A stretch of DNA of 40,498 nt, taken from NCBI GenBank assembly GCA_021295775.1, contig JAGWBS010000031.1:1-40498 (forward strand), read 5' to 3'. The number at the start of each line of letters is the position of its first letter. Position 1 is the stretch's first letter. Source of the stretch: Pseudomonadota bacterium. GTDB lineage: Bacteria > Myxococcota_A > UBA9160 > SZUA-336. The translations under genes were made by a program, and so were the position numbers. The notes below the pieces were generated by a model that searched no databases, was not told the origin of the DNA, and saw only the letters and a program-made list of their open reading frames with translations. This document shows positions 1 to 8,334 of the stretch, piece by piece.

Positions 1-136
1 TCTTCAGCGTCGTCGTCTTGCCGCTGCCCGATCCCCCGAGCAGGACCAGGAACTCCCCGCGCTCGACGCGAAGGCTCAGCTCGCTGACGACCCAGTCACG
101 GTCGTAGCGCTTGCCGACCGACTCGAATTCGATCAT
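1..136 (-). CDS. ABC transporter ATP-binding protein, N-terminal fragment
   Basis: Only the first 45 or so codons are in the window; the gene runs off the left edge. The ATG at 134-136 opens a typical ABC ATPase N-terminus: a short beta strand (MIEFESVGKRY), then a Walker A motif GGSGSGKTTT near residues 34-43 followed by LK. The TTTLK ending of the P-loop is common in osmoprotectant and glycine-betaine importers (OpuCA/ProV type), so import of a compatible solute or amino acid is possible, but the fragment is too short to decide. The protein would sit on the cytoplasmic face of the inner membrane and power a permease encoded further left. It is divergent from the next gene, with 139 bp between the two starts. 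Confidence 0.85.
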   Translation of the reverse strand, partial: MIEFESVGKRYDRDWVVSELSLRVERGEFLVLLGGSGSGKTTTLK

Positions 137-275
137 GGGCCGCCATTGTGCCGGGATCGGAACCCGCCCGCCCGGCTCGGGCTGGACCGGGGAGGCGCCG
201 GCCGCGTCGAATCCGGCCGCTGCGGCCGAGGCATCCGAGGGCGGGTCGAAGTCGAATTCGTGCTATGCAGGGCGC

Positions 276-1031
276 ATGCTCGACGGGATGGGATGGATCG
301 CGGCGGTCTTCGGGATGGTCTTGGCCGGCTACTTCGGTCTGCAGGCGAGGGAAGAGAAACGGCAGGCGGCTCAGGCTCGGGGGCAGGCCGAGGAACTCGC
401 CTCCGAACGGGACGCGGCCCTGGCGCGGGCCGAGCGGCGCGGACAGGAACGTCGCGAGCGCAGCGACGAGCTGACACGCCTGCGGCGCAAGCTGGAAAAA
501 CTGAGACGCCAACCGGAAGAGACCCGCGAGCGGGCCGAGCGCGAACAGAAGCTGGAGGGACAGCTCGCACAGTCCCGGCGCGACACGGCCGCCGCCCTGC
601 GGGAGCGCGACGCGGCCCGGGAGGACAGAAGGCGGGCCGAGGCGGCACTGGCCCAGGAACGCGAGCGGCAGGCGAGGCTCAACGAAGCCCGGCAGCAGCA
701 GCGGGCGGACGAGGATCTCGCCCAGGCGAGACTTGAACTGGAGCGGTCCGGTCAGGCTGTCGCCCGGCTCGAAGAAGATCTCGCCCGGGCCCGGAAGCGC
801 GCCGACAATCTCGACAAGGTCTACGTGGTGCTGCGGGGCCAGTACGCCCTGGCACAGGAAGAGCTGCGCGCCAAGGACGCCCGCATCGAGCGCCTGGAGG
901 CGCTGCGGGTGGCGCTCGCCGAAACTCCCGCGTCTCAGTCTTCGCCTGCCGGACCCGGGCCGGAGGCCGAGGGCGAATCGGCTCCGCGGGAGCACGGCAC
1001 TTCAAGTCCGATCCGGGACGAGACGCTCTAG
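276..1031 (+). CDS. Membrane-anchored coiled-coil protein of unknown function
   Basis: A 251-residue protein. The ATG at 276 is chosen because it places a single hydrophobic segment (residues about 4-22, MGWIAAVFGMVLAGYFGL) at the extreme N-terminus; longer upstream frames read low-complexity GC-rich sequence. Residues about 25-215 are almost entirely Arg/Glu/Ala/Gln-rich heptad-like sequence with no helix breakers, predicting one long coiled coil. The last 35 residues are Pro/Ser/Glu-rich and probably disordered. The layout (one membrane helix plus a rod) recalls bitopic scaffold proteins, but I recognise no family. Its TAG stop overlaps the TAG of the convergent thiol-reductase gene inside the tetranucleotide CTAG at 1028-1031. 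Function unknown. Confidence 0.75.
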   Translation: MLDGMGWIAAVFGMVLAGYFGLQAREEKRQAAQARGQAEELASERDAALARAERRGQERRERSDELTRLRRKLEKLRRQPEETRERAEREQKLEGQLAQSRRDTAAALRERDAAREDRRRAEAALAQERERQARLNEARQQQRADEDLAQARLELERSGQAVARLEEDLARARKRADNLDKVYVVLRGQYALAQEELRAKDARIERLEALRVALAETPASQSSPAGPGPEAEGESAPREHGTSSPIRDETL

Positions 1032-3367
1032 CCCGCCGGCCAGGGGTCGTCTCGGAAAGCCTCGGGCCGTGGCGGTGTTCCCGCCAGGGGGACCTGTCGC
1101 CGGTCCATCGCCCGGGGCGCGGAGGCGGCGGCGCTCAGCGCCTCGATCAGGATCGAGGGGCTGAGCAGTTCCGGCAGCACCTCGGGGTCGCCGGGCCGGT
1201 TCGGGCTGTAGACAAGATAGAGGGGCACGCCGGCCCGCCCGTGAGACGCCAGCGCTCGGCGGATGCTCTCGTCGCGCCGCGTCCAGTCGGCTCTGAACAG
1301 CGCCACGTCGAAGCGCTCGATGGCTTCGCGCACGGGCGCGGTGTCGATCACCAGCCTCTCATTGGCCTGACAGGTCAGACACCAGTCGGCCGTGAAGTCG
1401 ACGAATACCGGCCGGCCGCCTTCGAGCGCGGCGCGCACCGCGCCGATCTCGAACTCTCGCCACGGGTTGGAAACCGCGGAGCCGGCACGGCCGTCGGCGG
1501 GGGGCGGCTGCAGGGGAAGCGCCGGCGCGCCCAGCACGGCGACCAGCAGCGCGACCAGCGCGAACGTCCGCGCGAGGATCGTCTGCCCCTCGGCCTGGAG
1601 CAGGCCGAAGATCCAGCTGGCCAAAGCCAGCGCCAGCAGAAACGCCAGCAGCGCGGCCAGCCCGTCGACGCCGGAGACGCGGCCGGTAAGCCACAGCAGC
1701 CAGACCAGCGTGCCCATCAGAGCGAACCCCAGCAGAGCCCGCACCCGCAGCATCCAGGTCCCGGGCCGCGGGACCCAGCGCGCCCAGGCCGGGACGAAAC
1801 ACACCGCCAGATAGGGCAGGGCCAGACCCGCACCGATCGCCGTAAACGTCGCCAGAATCACGCCCGCAGACCCCGCGAGCGCGAATCCCACGGCAGTGCC
1901 GAGGAACGGTGCGGTGCAGGGCGTGGCCAGGACCACAGCCAGAAGTCCCTCGAAAAAGCTGCGGCGGGAGTCGCCGGAGGAGCGGCTCCCCACCGCGCCC
2001 AGGCGCGACGTGCCGAGCGAAATCTCGAACACCCCGAAGAGGTTGAGCGCGAAAACCAGCAGGACGGCGCCGATCCCCGCGATGAACAGCGGCTCCTGGA
2101 ACTGGAAGCCCCAGCCGACGGCGTTGCCCGCCGCGCGCAGACCGATGACGGCGGTGCCCAACGCGAGCATGCTGGTCAGGATCCCCGCCGCGTACGCTAG
2201 GCCCGACCGGCGCAGAGCCCCGCTCCCGGCCTGCACCGTTTCGGCGATCCCGAACAGCTTGATCGCCAGCACCGGAAGGACGCAGGGCATCAGGTTCAGG
2301 ATCAGCCCTCCCAACAGAGCGAGCGCCAGGACGCTTCCCAGTCCCGTGGAAGGAGGGGAGGTCCCGGTTGCGAGCCAGACCGGAGTGAGCTCGGTCACCT
2401 CGGCATCGGCCGGTGCGCGCGGCAGTGCGACGTCGACCCGGACCGCCCGCGGTCCCTGCGGGCTGTCGAGCCCGAGAACGCCGCGCAGGCGCTTCTCGCT
2501 GGCGGGCAGATCCTCCGCGGCGCGCGCCTCGGCGGTCAGCAGGAAGCCGTTCGGGAAGTGCGGATGCTCTCGTCGGCCCGTGACCGCGAGTTCCAGCGAG
2601 GCCGGCATGTCGGGCACGAAGGCTTCGACCGCGGGGCGGGTCGGAGTGAAGTCGCGGGAACAGTCGCCGTCGCCTTCGGTGCAGAAAGCTACGCCCAGCG
2701 CCAGCCGGAAGGAATCGCCTGGCCGGATCGCGGACTGCGAGTAGAGCACATCCAGTTCGATTCCCAGTTGCTCCGCCGAGACCGGGACCAGCGCGGCATA
2801 GCGGTCGAACACAGCGGCTTCCTCGGCCAGCCGTTGCTCCGGGCCCAACTCCAGGCTCCGGGACAACTCGACCCGCCCGGGAATGCACAGCACCCGACAG
2901 ATCAGGAAGTCGACGGCCAGCCGCAGGTCCACAGGGTCGGACGCGTCGCCGGCCAGGGTGATCTCCTGGGCGAGAAGGACCTCCCCGTCGTAGCCATAGG
3001 TGGTCAGCGTCCCGTCCGACTCGCGAAACACCCGGGGTTGCGGCCACTGGATCGGTCCGACGCGGGCGCCGGGGATGTCCCAGTTCAACTCGGTCGGCAG
3101 ACCGGCCTGTCCGGGGTTTCGCCAATAGATGTGCCAGCCCGGGTCGAGCCGAAACAGCGCTCCCGCCCGGAAGGGCCGGCCCGCCCGCGCGACCTCGGTC
3201 TCGAGCAGGAGGCTGACCTCGACGCGCGGCTCCTCCCCGTCGTGGGCCGCCTCGGCGACGGCGCCTGGAGGCAGACCGGTCGCCCCCGCCCCCGGCGGGA
3301 CCAGGATCAGACCGGCCATTAGGACCAGGAGGCCGGGAATTCGCTCGCGGGGAGCCAAGCGCCGCAT
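1028..3367 (-). CDS. DsbD/ScsB-like thiol:disulfide interchange protein with C-terminal thioredoxin domain
   Basis: A 779-residue inner-membrane electron carrier that should pass reducing equivalents from cytoplasmic thioredoxin to periplasmic thiols. Order: signal or leader segment (residues 1-30), a periplasmic DsbD-alpha/DsbC-corrector-type domain with the cysteine pair CRVLCIPG (about 155-162), a central DsbD membrane domain with about eight helices carrying the two conserved cysteines in LNLMPCVLPV and ATPCTAPFLG, then a thioredoxin-like domain with WCLTC (Cys663 and Cys666). This is the full three-module arrangement of DsbD/ScsB. A second pair of cysteines (FCTEGDGDC) in the N-terminal domain is an extra. 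The ATG at 3367 has a GGAGGG Shine-Dalgarno. It lies downstream of the TolC gene on the same strand, 155 bp away, so cotranscription is possible. Exact physiological targets are unknown. Confidence 0.9.
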   Translation of the reverse strand: MRRLAPRERIPGLLVLMAGLILVPPGAGATGLPPGAVAEAAHDGEEPRVEVSLLLETEVARAGRPFRAGALFRLDPGWHIYWRNPGQAGLPTELNWDIPGARVGPIQWPQPRVFRESDGTLTTYGYDGEVLLAQEITLAGDASDPVDLRLAVDFLICRVLCIPGRVELSRSLELGPEQRLAEEAAVFDRYAALVPVSAEQLGIELDVLYSQSAIRPGDSFRLALGVAFCTEGDGDCSRDFTPTRPAVEAFVPDMPASLELAVTGRREHPHFPNGFLLTAEARAAEDLPASEKRLRGVLGLDSPQGPRAVRVDVALPRAPADAEVTELTPVWLATGTSPPSTGLGSVLALALLGGLILNLMPCVLPVLAIKLFGIAETVQAGSGALRRSGLAYAAGILTSMLALGTAVIGLRAAGNAVGWGFQFQEPLFIAGIGAVLLVFALNLFGVFEISLGTSRLGAVGSRSSGDSRRSFFEGLLAVVLATPCTAPFLGTAVGFALAGSAGVILATFTAIGAGLALPYLAVCFVPAWARWVPRPGTWMLRVRALLGFALMGTLVWLLWLTGRVSGVDGLAALLAFLLALALASWIFGLLQAEGQTILARTFALVALLVAVLGAPALPLQPPPADGRAGSAVSNPWREFEIGAVRAALEGGRPVFVDFTADWCLTCQANERLVIDTAPVREAIERFDVALFRADWTRRDESIRRALASHGRAGVPLYLVYSPNRPGDPEVLPELLSPSILIEALSAAASAPRAMDRRQVPLAGTPPRPEAFRDDPWPAG

Positions 3368-3414
3368 GACCCGACACCCTCCGTAGGAGTGCAGACAGTA
3401 GCAGGCAGACTACG

Positions 3415-3509
3415 CGGGCCGGGAGGCCCCGGTTTCAGTCGGTCCCGAGCCATCGAGCCGGAGGGTGCCCGGCCGGATCGAGTTTCGTGTGGCCGAACCT
3501 CCCGGCCCG
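3415..3509 (-). promoter_or_regulatory. 12-bp inverted repeat in the TolC/DsbD-like intergenic leader
   Basis: The arms CGGGCCGGGAGG (3415-3426) and CCTCCCGGCCCG (3498-3509) are perfect reverse complements separated by 71 nt. They lie between the stop of the TolC-like gene and the start of the DsbD-like gene, both on the minus strand. As RNA they would form a 12-bp stem closing a structured loop, which could act as a terminator-like element for tolC or as a 5' leader of the downstream gene. There is no T-tract, so intrinsic termination is not supported. Function is inferred only from the pairing. Confidence 0.3.
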
Positions 3510-3522
3510 GGGCGGTTCCGCG

Positions 3523-5574
3523 CTAGTAAAGCGTGGAGGCCGGCCGATTCAATTCATCTTCGATCCCGATGCCGAGCGTCGGCAGCAGCGTGCCCTGGGC
3601 GCGCTCGAGCTGCGTGATGGCGTTGCGATAGGTCTGTAGCGAAACGATGACCTGCTGTTGGGCTTCGGCGACGTCCTCTTCGAACTCCAGTACCAGGAAC
3701 GGCGTCGAGTCGCCCAGCCGAAGTCTCTCCTGCTCGGCTCGCAGGTTCTCCTCCGCCGCCGCCTCTCGGCGCCGAGCCGCGCGCACGGCGTCGGACGAGC
3801 TGCGGATCTGACGGGTCGCGGCGCGTACGTCCAGGATCACGTCCTGCTCCCTGCGCTTGAGACGGCTGCGCGCCCGGCGGAGTTCGATCTGTCGCTCCGT
3901 CACGCGGTGGCGGGCGGTAACGTTGCCCAGCGGGACTTCGATTCGCGCACCGATGCCCCAACTGCGATCTCCGCCCGCGTGCAGAAACTCGTCATCGATC
4001 CCTCCGCTGTCGATCGGGAAGAGGGCGATCGGATCGGGGTTGAAGGCGCTGGGCTTGGGCTTGCCCGCAAGCCCGCTGTGCGTGTAGGAGCCGGTCAGGT
4101 CCAGGCGGGGCAGGCGCTGGTTCTTCGCGAACCCGAGTTGGACCTCGGCGTCCTCGATCCGCTTGCGCGCGGCCTCGAGCTCCGGCCGGCTCTCCAGCGC
4201 CTTGGACAGCGCGTTGTTGGGATCGACCTCGTAGTCGACGAAGCTGGGATTGTCGATCAGCAGATGAGCCTGGGTGTATTGATCCATGCTGGGCATGTAG
4301 ATCAGGTTGAGCAGGGCGTCCTGGGCCGCGAGCGCCCGGTTCTGGGCCACGATGGCGTCGACCTCGCGCTGGGCCAGCCCGGCCTCGGCCTGGGTCACCT
4401 CGACGCGCGAGACCACGCCGACTTCGTACTGGATGCGAGTCTGATCGAGCAGGTCCCCCGCCGTCTGCAGACTCTTTCGGGCCGCGTCCAGCGACGAGCG
4501 CGCCGCACTGAGTTCCCAGTAGGAGGCTTCGACGCTCACGATCAGGTCGACGAGTTGGCGCCTGAACTCTTCCAGCGAGATGTCGCGCGCGATGCCTCTG
4601 CGCCGCACCGTGACCGAAGCGCTGTTGTGGAAAAGATCCCGCAGCAGCGGGAGGCGCAGTTGGGAGACCCAATCGCCGCGCCACTCCGGGTCCAGGCTGG
4701 AGAAGGCCGAGGCGCTCTCCAGACGGCGGACCTGGTAGCTGGAGGAGTAGGAGAGGCCGAGCGGCAGAACGCCTCCGAACCCGCCGGAGTAGCGCCACTC
4801 GTCTTCTTCGATGCGGGTGAGGGACTCGCCGGTGAACTGATCCTGAATCACGCTGTAGGTCGGGTTCTCGCGCTGCTCGAAAGTGTGATCCAGGAAGATT
4901 TCGGGGTCGTAGGCGCCGCTGGCCTGGGCGAGCTGTTCCTCGGCGATCCGGGGATCGGCGCGGGCGATCTCCAGCTCGATGTTGTTGATCAGCGCGGCCT
5001 GGACGGCTTGGCGGAGGGAGAGACGAGTGCCCTCAGGTTCCTCCGGATCCGTCCCCGGCTCCGGAGCGGGGGACTCGGCTGTCTCGTCGGGCGCCTCAGT
5101 CGGCGCCGGACCGGCCGCCGCCGGCAGCGGTGGATCCGCGGCCGGCACGGGTTCGGTGGCCGGCCGGGGTTCCGGGACCGGAGCGGAAGCGGCCTTCGCC
5201 GCCTCGGACTGCATGGCCGAGCTCAGATCGATCTCCACCACGCGGTCCGTGCGGCGGACGCGGTAGGACTCGAGCGGCTGCTTCAGGTCCACGACCACCC
5301 GCAGCTTGTCCGGGTGGCGACCGACGCGGACGCCCGCGATCGGCCCCGAGGCCGGCACTTCGGGCAATTCCGCCGCCAGGCGCTGGATTCCGTACAGGTC
5401 CAGCACCAGCCGTGGGGGATCCGGGAGCCGAGAGCGCCGGACGCCTTCCAGACCGCTGTTCACTTCGAGCCGGAGGGTTTCGCCCCGCAGGTCGACCGCC
5501 ACCAGCTCCTGGGCCGGAGCTGCCAGCGCCAGACTGCAAAACGCCCCCAGCAGGCTCAGAAAGATCGCTCTCAT
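3523..5574 (-). CDS. TolC-family outer membrane channel with N-terminal AMIN domain
   Basis: A 683-residue secreted protein. Residues 1-21 form a signal peptide (MRAIFLSLLGAFCSLALA then APAQ). Residues about 22-120 read as an AMIN domain: alternating strands with the motifs RLVLDLYG, RVGRHPDKLRVVVDL and VVEIDLSS, as in AmiC/PilQ-type proteins that bind peptidoglycan or septal regions. A Pro/Ala/Glu linker follows (about 125-185). From about 187 (LSLRQAVQAALINNIELEIA) to 665 comes a duplicated OEP/TolC repeat with long Arg/Glu/Ala helices, as in outer-membrane efflux proteins. It should form a trimeric channel for a tripartite exporter or type I secretion system, tethered to the wall by the AMIN domain. 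No pump or adaptor gene is adjacent. The stop is TAG and the start ATG at 5574. Confidence 0.85.
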   Translation of the reverse strand: MRAIFLSLLGAFCSLALAAPAQELVAVDLRGETLRLEVNSGLEGVRRSRLPDPPRLVLDLYGIQRLAAELPEVPASGPIAGVRVGRHPDKLRVVVDLKQPLESYRVRRTDRVVEIDLSSAMQSEAAKAASAPVPEPRPATEPVPAADPPLPAAAGPAPTEAPDETAESPAPEPGTDPEEPEGTRLSLRQAVQAALINNIELEIARADPRIAEEQLAQASGAYDPEIFLDHTFEQRENPTYSVIQDQFTGESLTRIEEDEWRYSGGFGGVLPLGLSYSSSYQVRRLESASAFSSLDPEWRGDWVSQLRLPLLRDLFHNSASVTVRRRGIARDISLEEFRRQLVDLIVSVEASYWELSAARSSLDAARKSLQTAGDLLDQTRIQYEVGVVSRVEVTQAEAGLAQREVDAIVAQNRALAAQDALLNLIYMPSMDQYTQAHLLIDNPSFVDYEVDPNNALSKALESRPELEAARKRIEDAEVQLGFAKNQRLPRLDLTGSYTHSGLAGKPKPSAFNPDPIALFPIDSGGIDDEFLHAGGDRSWGIGARIEVPLGNVTARHRVTERQIELRRARSRLKRREQDVILDVRAATRQIRSSSDAVRAARRREAAAEENLRAEQERLRLGDSTPFLVLEFEEDVAEAQQQVIVSLQTYRNAITQLERAQGTLLPTLGIGIEDELNRPASTLY

Positions 5575-5674
5575 CGGGTACCGTCAGATCTCCGGAGGGG
5601 CCCTACCGTAGCACGCAGCGCGGACACTCTGTCGCAATCCTCCCCGGCGCCGGCGCGAGCATCGCCCGGCGGGC

Positions 5675-5747
5675 GTCCCCGCAGGGATTCGAACCCCGGA
5701 CCCTTCGCTTAGGAGGCGAACGCTCTATCCATCTGAGCTACGGGGAC
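5675..5747 (-). tRNA. tRNA-Arg(CCU)
   Basis: Read on the minus strand, the 73-nt sequence folds as a full cloverleaf. The acceptor stem GTCCCCG pairs with CGGGGAC. The D arm contains GCTC...GAGC. The anticodon stem TTCGC/GCGAA holds the loop CTCCTAA with anticodon CCT. The T arm has TTCGAAT closed by a five-pair stem including one G-U. CCA is not encoded. It decodes AGG, a rare codon in this GC-rich genome. Confidence 0.95.
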
Positions 5748-5757
5748 GTTGGAGAAC

Positions 5758-5787
5758 AGACTCGCCTTTTCTCGAGGCGACCTGCAA
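5758..5787 (-). promoter_or_regulatory. Candidate promoter for tRNA-Arg
   Basis: On the minus strand TTGCAG (complement of 5782-5787) is followed after 18 nt by GAGTCT (complement of 5758-5763), about 11 nt ahead of the tRNA 5' end. The -35 match is good (five of six to TTGACA) but the -10 is poor, so this is a weak call supported mainly by position. Confidence 0.3.
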
Positions 5788-5893
5788 GCGCGGCTCGATT
5801 CGGTGCGTCTAACGGGCGTAACCGGGAGGACGCGGGCGCGTATCCCGGACAGGAGTTGAGCCCGATGATTCGGGGAGGCGAGCATGGGAACCC

Positions 5894-5925
5894 GCACCGG
5901 CGCTGCACGATCCCGGCGCCGGTGC
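5894..5925 (+). promoter_or_regulatory. Leader stem-loop upstream of the MerA-like oxidoreductase
   Basis: Perfect 10-bp arms GCACCGGCGC (5894-5903) and GCGCCGGTGC (5916-5925) enclose a 12-nt loop and end 27 nt before the chosen start at 5953. An alternative in-frame ATG at 5884 with its own GGGGAGG Shine-Dalgarno lies just before the hairpin, so the hairpin sits either in the leader or within codons 4-14 of a longer form. A translational control element is possible but unproven. Confidence 0.35.
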
Positions 5926-5952
5926 CGAGCTGACCCGAGAGGAGATTCCGAG

Positions 5953-7476
5953 ATGACCCAAGCGCTGCAGATACCGCCCTGGGACGAGCACAACCGCAAA
6001 CTCGTCTCCTGCGTCCACCCCGCCGACTGGGTCAATCCGCTGCCCGGCGAGCGCTACAACCTGGTCGTGGTGGGCGCCGGCACGGCGGGCCTGGTGAGCG
6101 CGGTGGTGGCCGCCGGGCTGGGAGCACGGGTGGCCCTGGTGGAGCGCCACCTGATGGGCGGCGACTGCCTGAACGTCGGCTGCGTGCCGTCCAAGAGCCT
6201 GATCCGGGCGGCGCGCGCGTTCGGCGCCGTGCGCGAGGCGGGACGCTTCGGCGTCCGGGTCCCCGAGGGTTCGCGGGTGGACTTCCCCGAGGTCATGCGG
6301 CGGATGCGGAGCATCCGCAGCCGGATCGCCCCGCACGACTCCGCTCAGCGCTACGCCGACGAACTGGGCGTCGACGTGTACCTGGGAGAGGCGCGGTTCA
6401 CGGGTCCCGACCGGCTCGAAGTCGCGGGGGCCGAACTGAGTTTCGCCCGCGCCATCGTTGCGACGGGCGCCCGCGCCGCCCCGCCGCCGATCGAAGGGCT
6501 CGGGGAGGCCGGTTATCTGACCAACGAGACGCTTTTCGAGCTGACCGAACTGCCGCGGCGCCTGGCGGTGATCGGCGCGGGGCCGATCGGCTGCGAAATG
6601 GCGCAGACGTTTCGCCGCTTCGGCTCCGAGGTCTGCCTGTTCGAGGCGACCGATCACATCCTGCCGCGGGAGGACGCCGACGCCGCGCGGATCGTCCAGC
6701 AGGCCTTCGAGCGCGACGGCGTCGACCTCGTGCTCGGCGCTTCCGTCCGGCGCGTCGAGCGGGCCGGAGACTCGGCCCGCCTGTTCTTCGAGCGGGAGGG
6801 CCGGTCCGAACGGCGCGAAGTGGATCGGATTCTGGTGGGTGTCGGACGCGCCCCCAACGTGGAAGGGCTGGGCCTGGAAGCGGCGGGCGTGGAGTACGAC
6901 GCCCGCAGCGGCGTGCAGGTCGACGGCTACCTGCGCACGAGCAACAAGCGCATCTACGCCGCGGGTGACATCTGTCTGGGGTTCAAGTTCACCCACACCG
7001 CCGACGCCGCGGCGAAGATCGCGGTCCAGAACGCGCTCTTCTTCCGTTCCCGCAAACTCAGCGACCTGGTGGTGCCGTGGTGCACCTACACCGAGCCGGA
7101 GATCGCCCACGTGGGAATGTACGAACGCGATGCCGAGAAGGCCGGGTTGAAGCTGGACACGTACACCGTTCCGCTGGCGCGCAACGACCGTTCGCTGACG
7201 GAGGGGGACGAAGAGGGTTTCGTTCGGGTCCACACCCGGAAAGGCAGCGACAGCATCCTGGGAGCGACGATCGTGGCCGGGCACGCGGGCGAAATGATCA
7301 GCGAGCTGACGCTGGCGATCGCCGGCAAGATCGGTCTGGGCAGGCTCTCGGGCGTGATTCACCCGTATCCCACCCAGTCCGAGGCGATCAAGGCCACCAC
7401 CGGCGACTATATGCGCGGGCGCCTGACGCCGGGACTGGCGCGGCTCTTCGGCCTCTGGATGCGGTTGCGCCGCTGA
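5953..7476 (+). CDS. MerA-like FAD-dependent pyridine nucleotide-disulfide oxidoreductase
   Basis: A 507-residue cytoplasmic flavoenzyme of the dihydrolipoamide dehydrogenase/mercuric reductase superfamily. It shows an FAD-binding GAGTAG (about 41-46), the redox-active disulfide in GGDCLNVGCVPSKS (Cys72, Cys77), a second Rossmann motif GAGPIGCEMAQ for NAD(P)H, a YAAGDIC FAD motif, and the C-terminal dimer-interface signature HPYPTQSE whose His is the usual active-site base. It lacks the N-terminal HMA domain and the C-terminal vicinal cysteines of true MerA, so Hg(II) detoxification is not supported; the substrate is unknown. The start at 5953 follows GAGAGGAG and agrees with the DEHNRKL...HPADWVNP opening seen in this subfamily. 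An in-frame ATG at 5884 would add 23 Arg-rich residues. Confidence 0.85.
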   Translation: MTQALQIPPWDEHNRKLVSCVHPADWVNPLPGERYNLVVVGAGTAGLVSAVVAAGLGARVALVERHLMGGDCLNVGCVPSKSLIRAARAFGAVREAGRFGVRVPEGSRVDFPEVMRRMRSIRSRIAPHDSAQRYADELGVDVYLGEARFTGPDRLEVAGAELSFARAIVATGARAAPPPIEGLGEAGYLTNETLFELTELPRRLAVIGAGPIGCEMAQTFRRFGSEVCLFEATDHILPREDADAARIVQQAFERDGVDLVLGASVRRVERAGDSARLFFEREGRSERREVDRILVGVGRAPNVEGLGLEAAGVEYDARSGVQVDGYLRTSNKRIYAAGDICLGFKFTHTADAAAKIAVQNALFFRSRKLSDLVVPWCTYTEPEIAHVGMYERDAEKAGLKLDTYTVPLARNDRSLTEGDEEGFVRVHTRKGSDSILGATIVAGHAGEMISELTLAIAGKIGLGRLSGVIHPYPTQSEAIKATTGDYMRGRLTPGLARLFGLWMRLRR

Positions 7477-7485
7477 AGAATCGCC

Positions 7486-8289
7486 TTACAGGCGGCGGTG
7501 TCCCGCGACCGGGATGCGGGCACGCACCTCCGCCACGCGCGCCGGGTCGAGGTCCGCCAGAGCGACCCCCTCGCCGTCGGGGACCTGGGCAAGCACCACG
7601 CCCCACGGATCCACGATCAGCGAACGGCCGTAGGAGCGGCGCGTGCGGTTGTGCACGCCGAACTGTCCGGGGGCCAGTACGAAGGCCTGGCACTCGATCG
7701 CGCGCGCGCGGAGCAGAATCTCCCAGTGGTCGCGGCCCGTCGGCAGCGTGAACGCGGACGGCACCCAGAGCAGCTCCGCCCCGCGCTCCACCAGCGCCCG
7801 GAACAGTTCTCCGAAGCGCAGGTCGTAGCAGACCGTCAGCCCGAACCCGCCCCAGGGAGTGGAGGCGCAGACGACCTCCTCGCCCGGTGCGACCGTGCGC
7901 GACTCGCGCAGCTCGCTCCCCGGCAGATCGACATCGAACAGGTGGATCTTGCGGTAGCTGGCGGAGAGATTTCCGTCCGCGTCGACCAGCACCGCGGTGT
8001 TGTAGACGCGGGAGTCGCCGGGCACCTGCTCGGGGACGGTGCCGCCGGCGATCCACACGCCGTGGCGGCGCGCCTGTTCGCGGACGAAGCCGAGCGGCTG
8101 GCTCTCCGCCAGCTCGGCGGCCAGGGGATGCGGACCCGTGTCGCTCTCTTCCCGCATCAAGGGAAAGTTCTCGGGCAGGGCGACGAGCTGGGCGCCGGTC
8201 CCGGCGGCCCGGGCGATCCAGTGCTCCGCCCGTTCCAGATTGCGGGCGTAGTCGGGCGTGGAGGTCATCTGCACGACGGCCGCTATCAT
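7486..8289 (-). CDS. Carbon-nitrogen hydrolase (nitrilase superfamily, Nit1/omega-amidase-like)
   Basis: A 267-residue cytoplasmic amidase. The catalytic triad of the superfamily is visible: Glu40 in ALPENFP, Lys114 in SYRKIHLFD and Cys154 in LTVCYDLRFGELF. The KIHLFDVDLPG and CYDLRF contexts match the Nit/omega-amidase branch, which hydrolyses deaminated glutathione or alpha-keto acid amides such as 2-oxoglutaramate. The ATG at 8289 is chosen because the family fold begins immediately (MIAAVVQMTST); the much longer upstream open frame is antisense to pgi. It is divergent from pgi, with 45 bp between starts, and tail-to-tail with the MerA-like gene, 9 bp apart. The precise substrate is inferred from family resemblance only. 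Confidence 0.88.
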   Translation of the reverse strand: MIAAVVQMTSTPDYARNLERAEHWIARAAGTGAQLVALPENFPLMREESDTGPHPLAAELAESQPLGFVREQARRHGVWIAGGTVPEQVPGDSRVYNTAVLVDADGNLSASYRKIHLFDVDLPGSELRESRTVAPGEEVVCASTPWGGFGLTVCYDLRFGELFRALVERGAELLWVPSAFTLPTGRDHWEILLRARAIECQAFVLAPGQFGVHNRTRRSYGRSLIVDPWGVVLAQVPDGEGVALADLDPARVAEVRARIPVAGHRRL

Positions 8290-8334
8290 GCGGGCGAGGA
8301 TAACAGCCGCCGCGAAAGCGGCCGGGGGGAGTGG

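Noticed and set aside
3658..5712. Long open frame on the plus strand opposite the AMIN-TolC gene (about 680 codons)
   Set aside because: Low-complexity Arg/Gly/Ala/Leu composition, no recognisable motif, and exactly antisense to a gene with signal peptide and family motifs; it is a GC-rich shadow frame.
5953..7476. Calling the flavoprotein mercuric reductase (merA)
   Set aside because: No HMA domain, no C-terminal Cys-Cys, and no other mer gene nearby.
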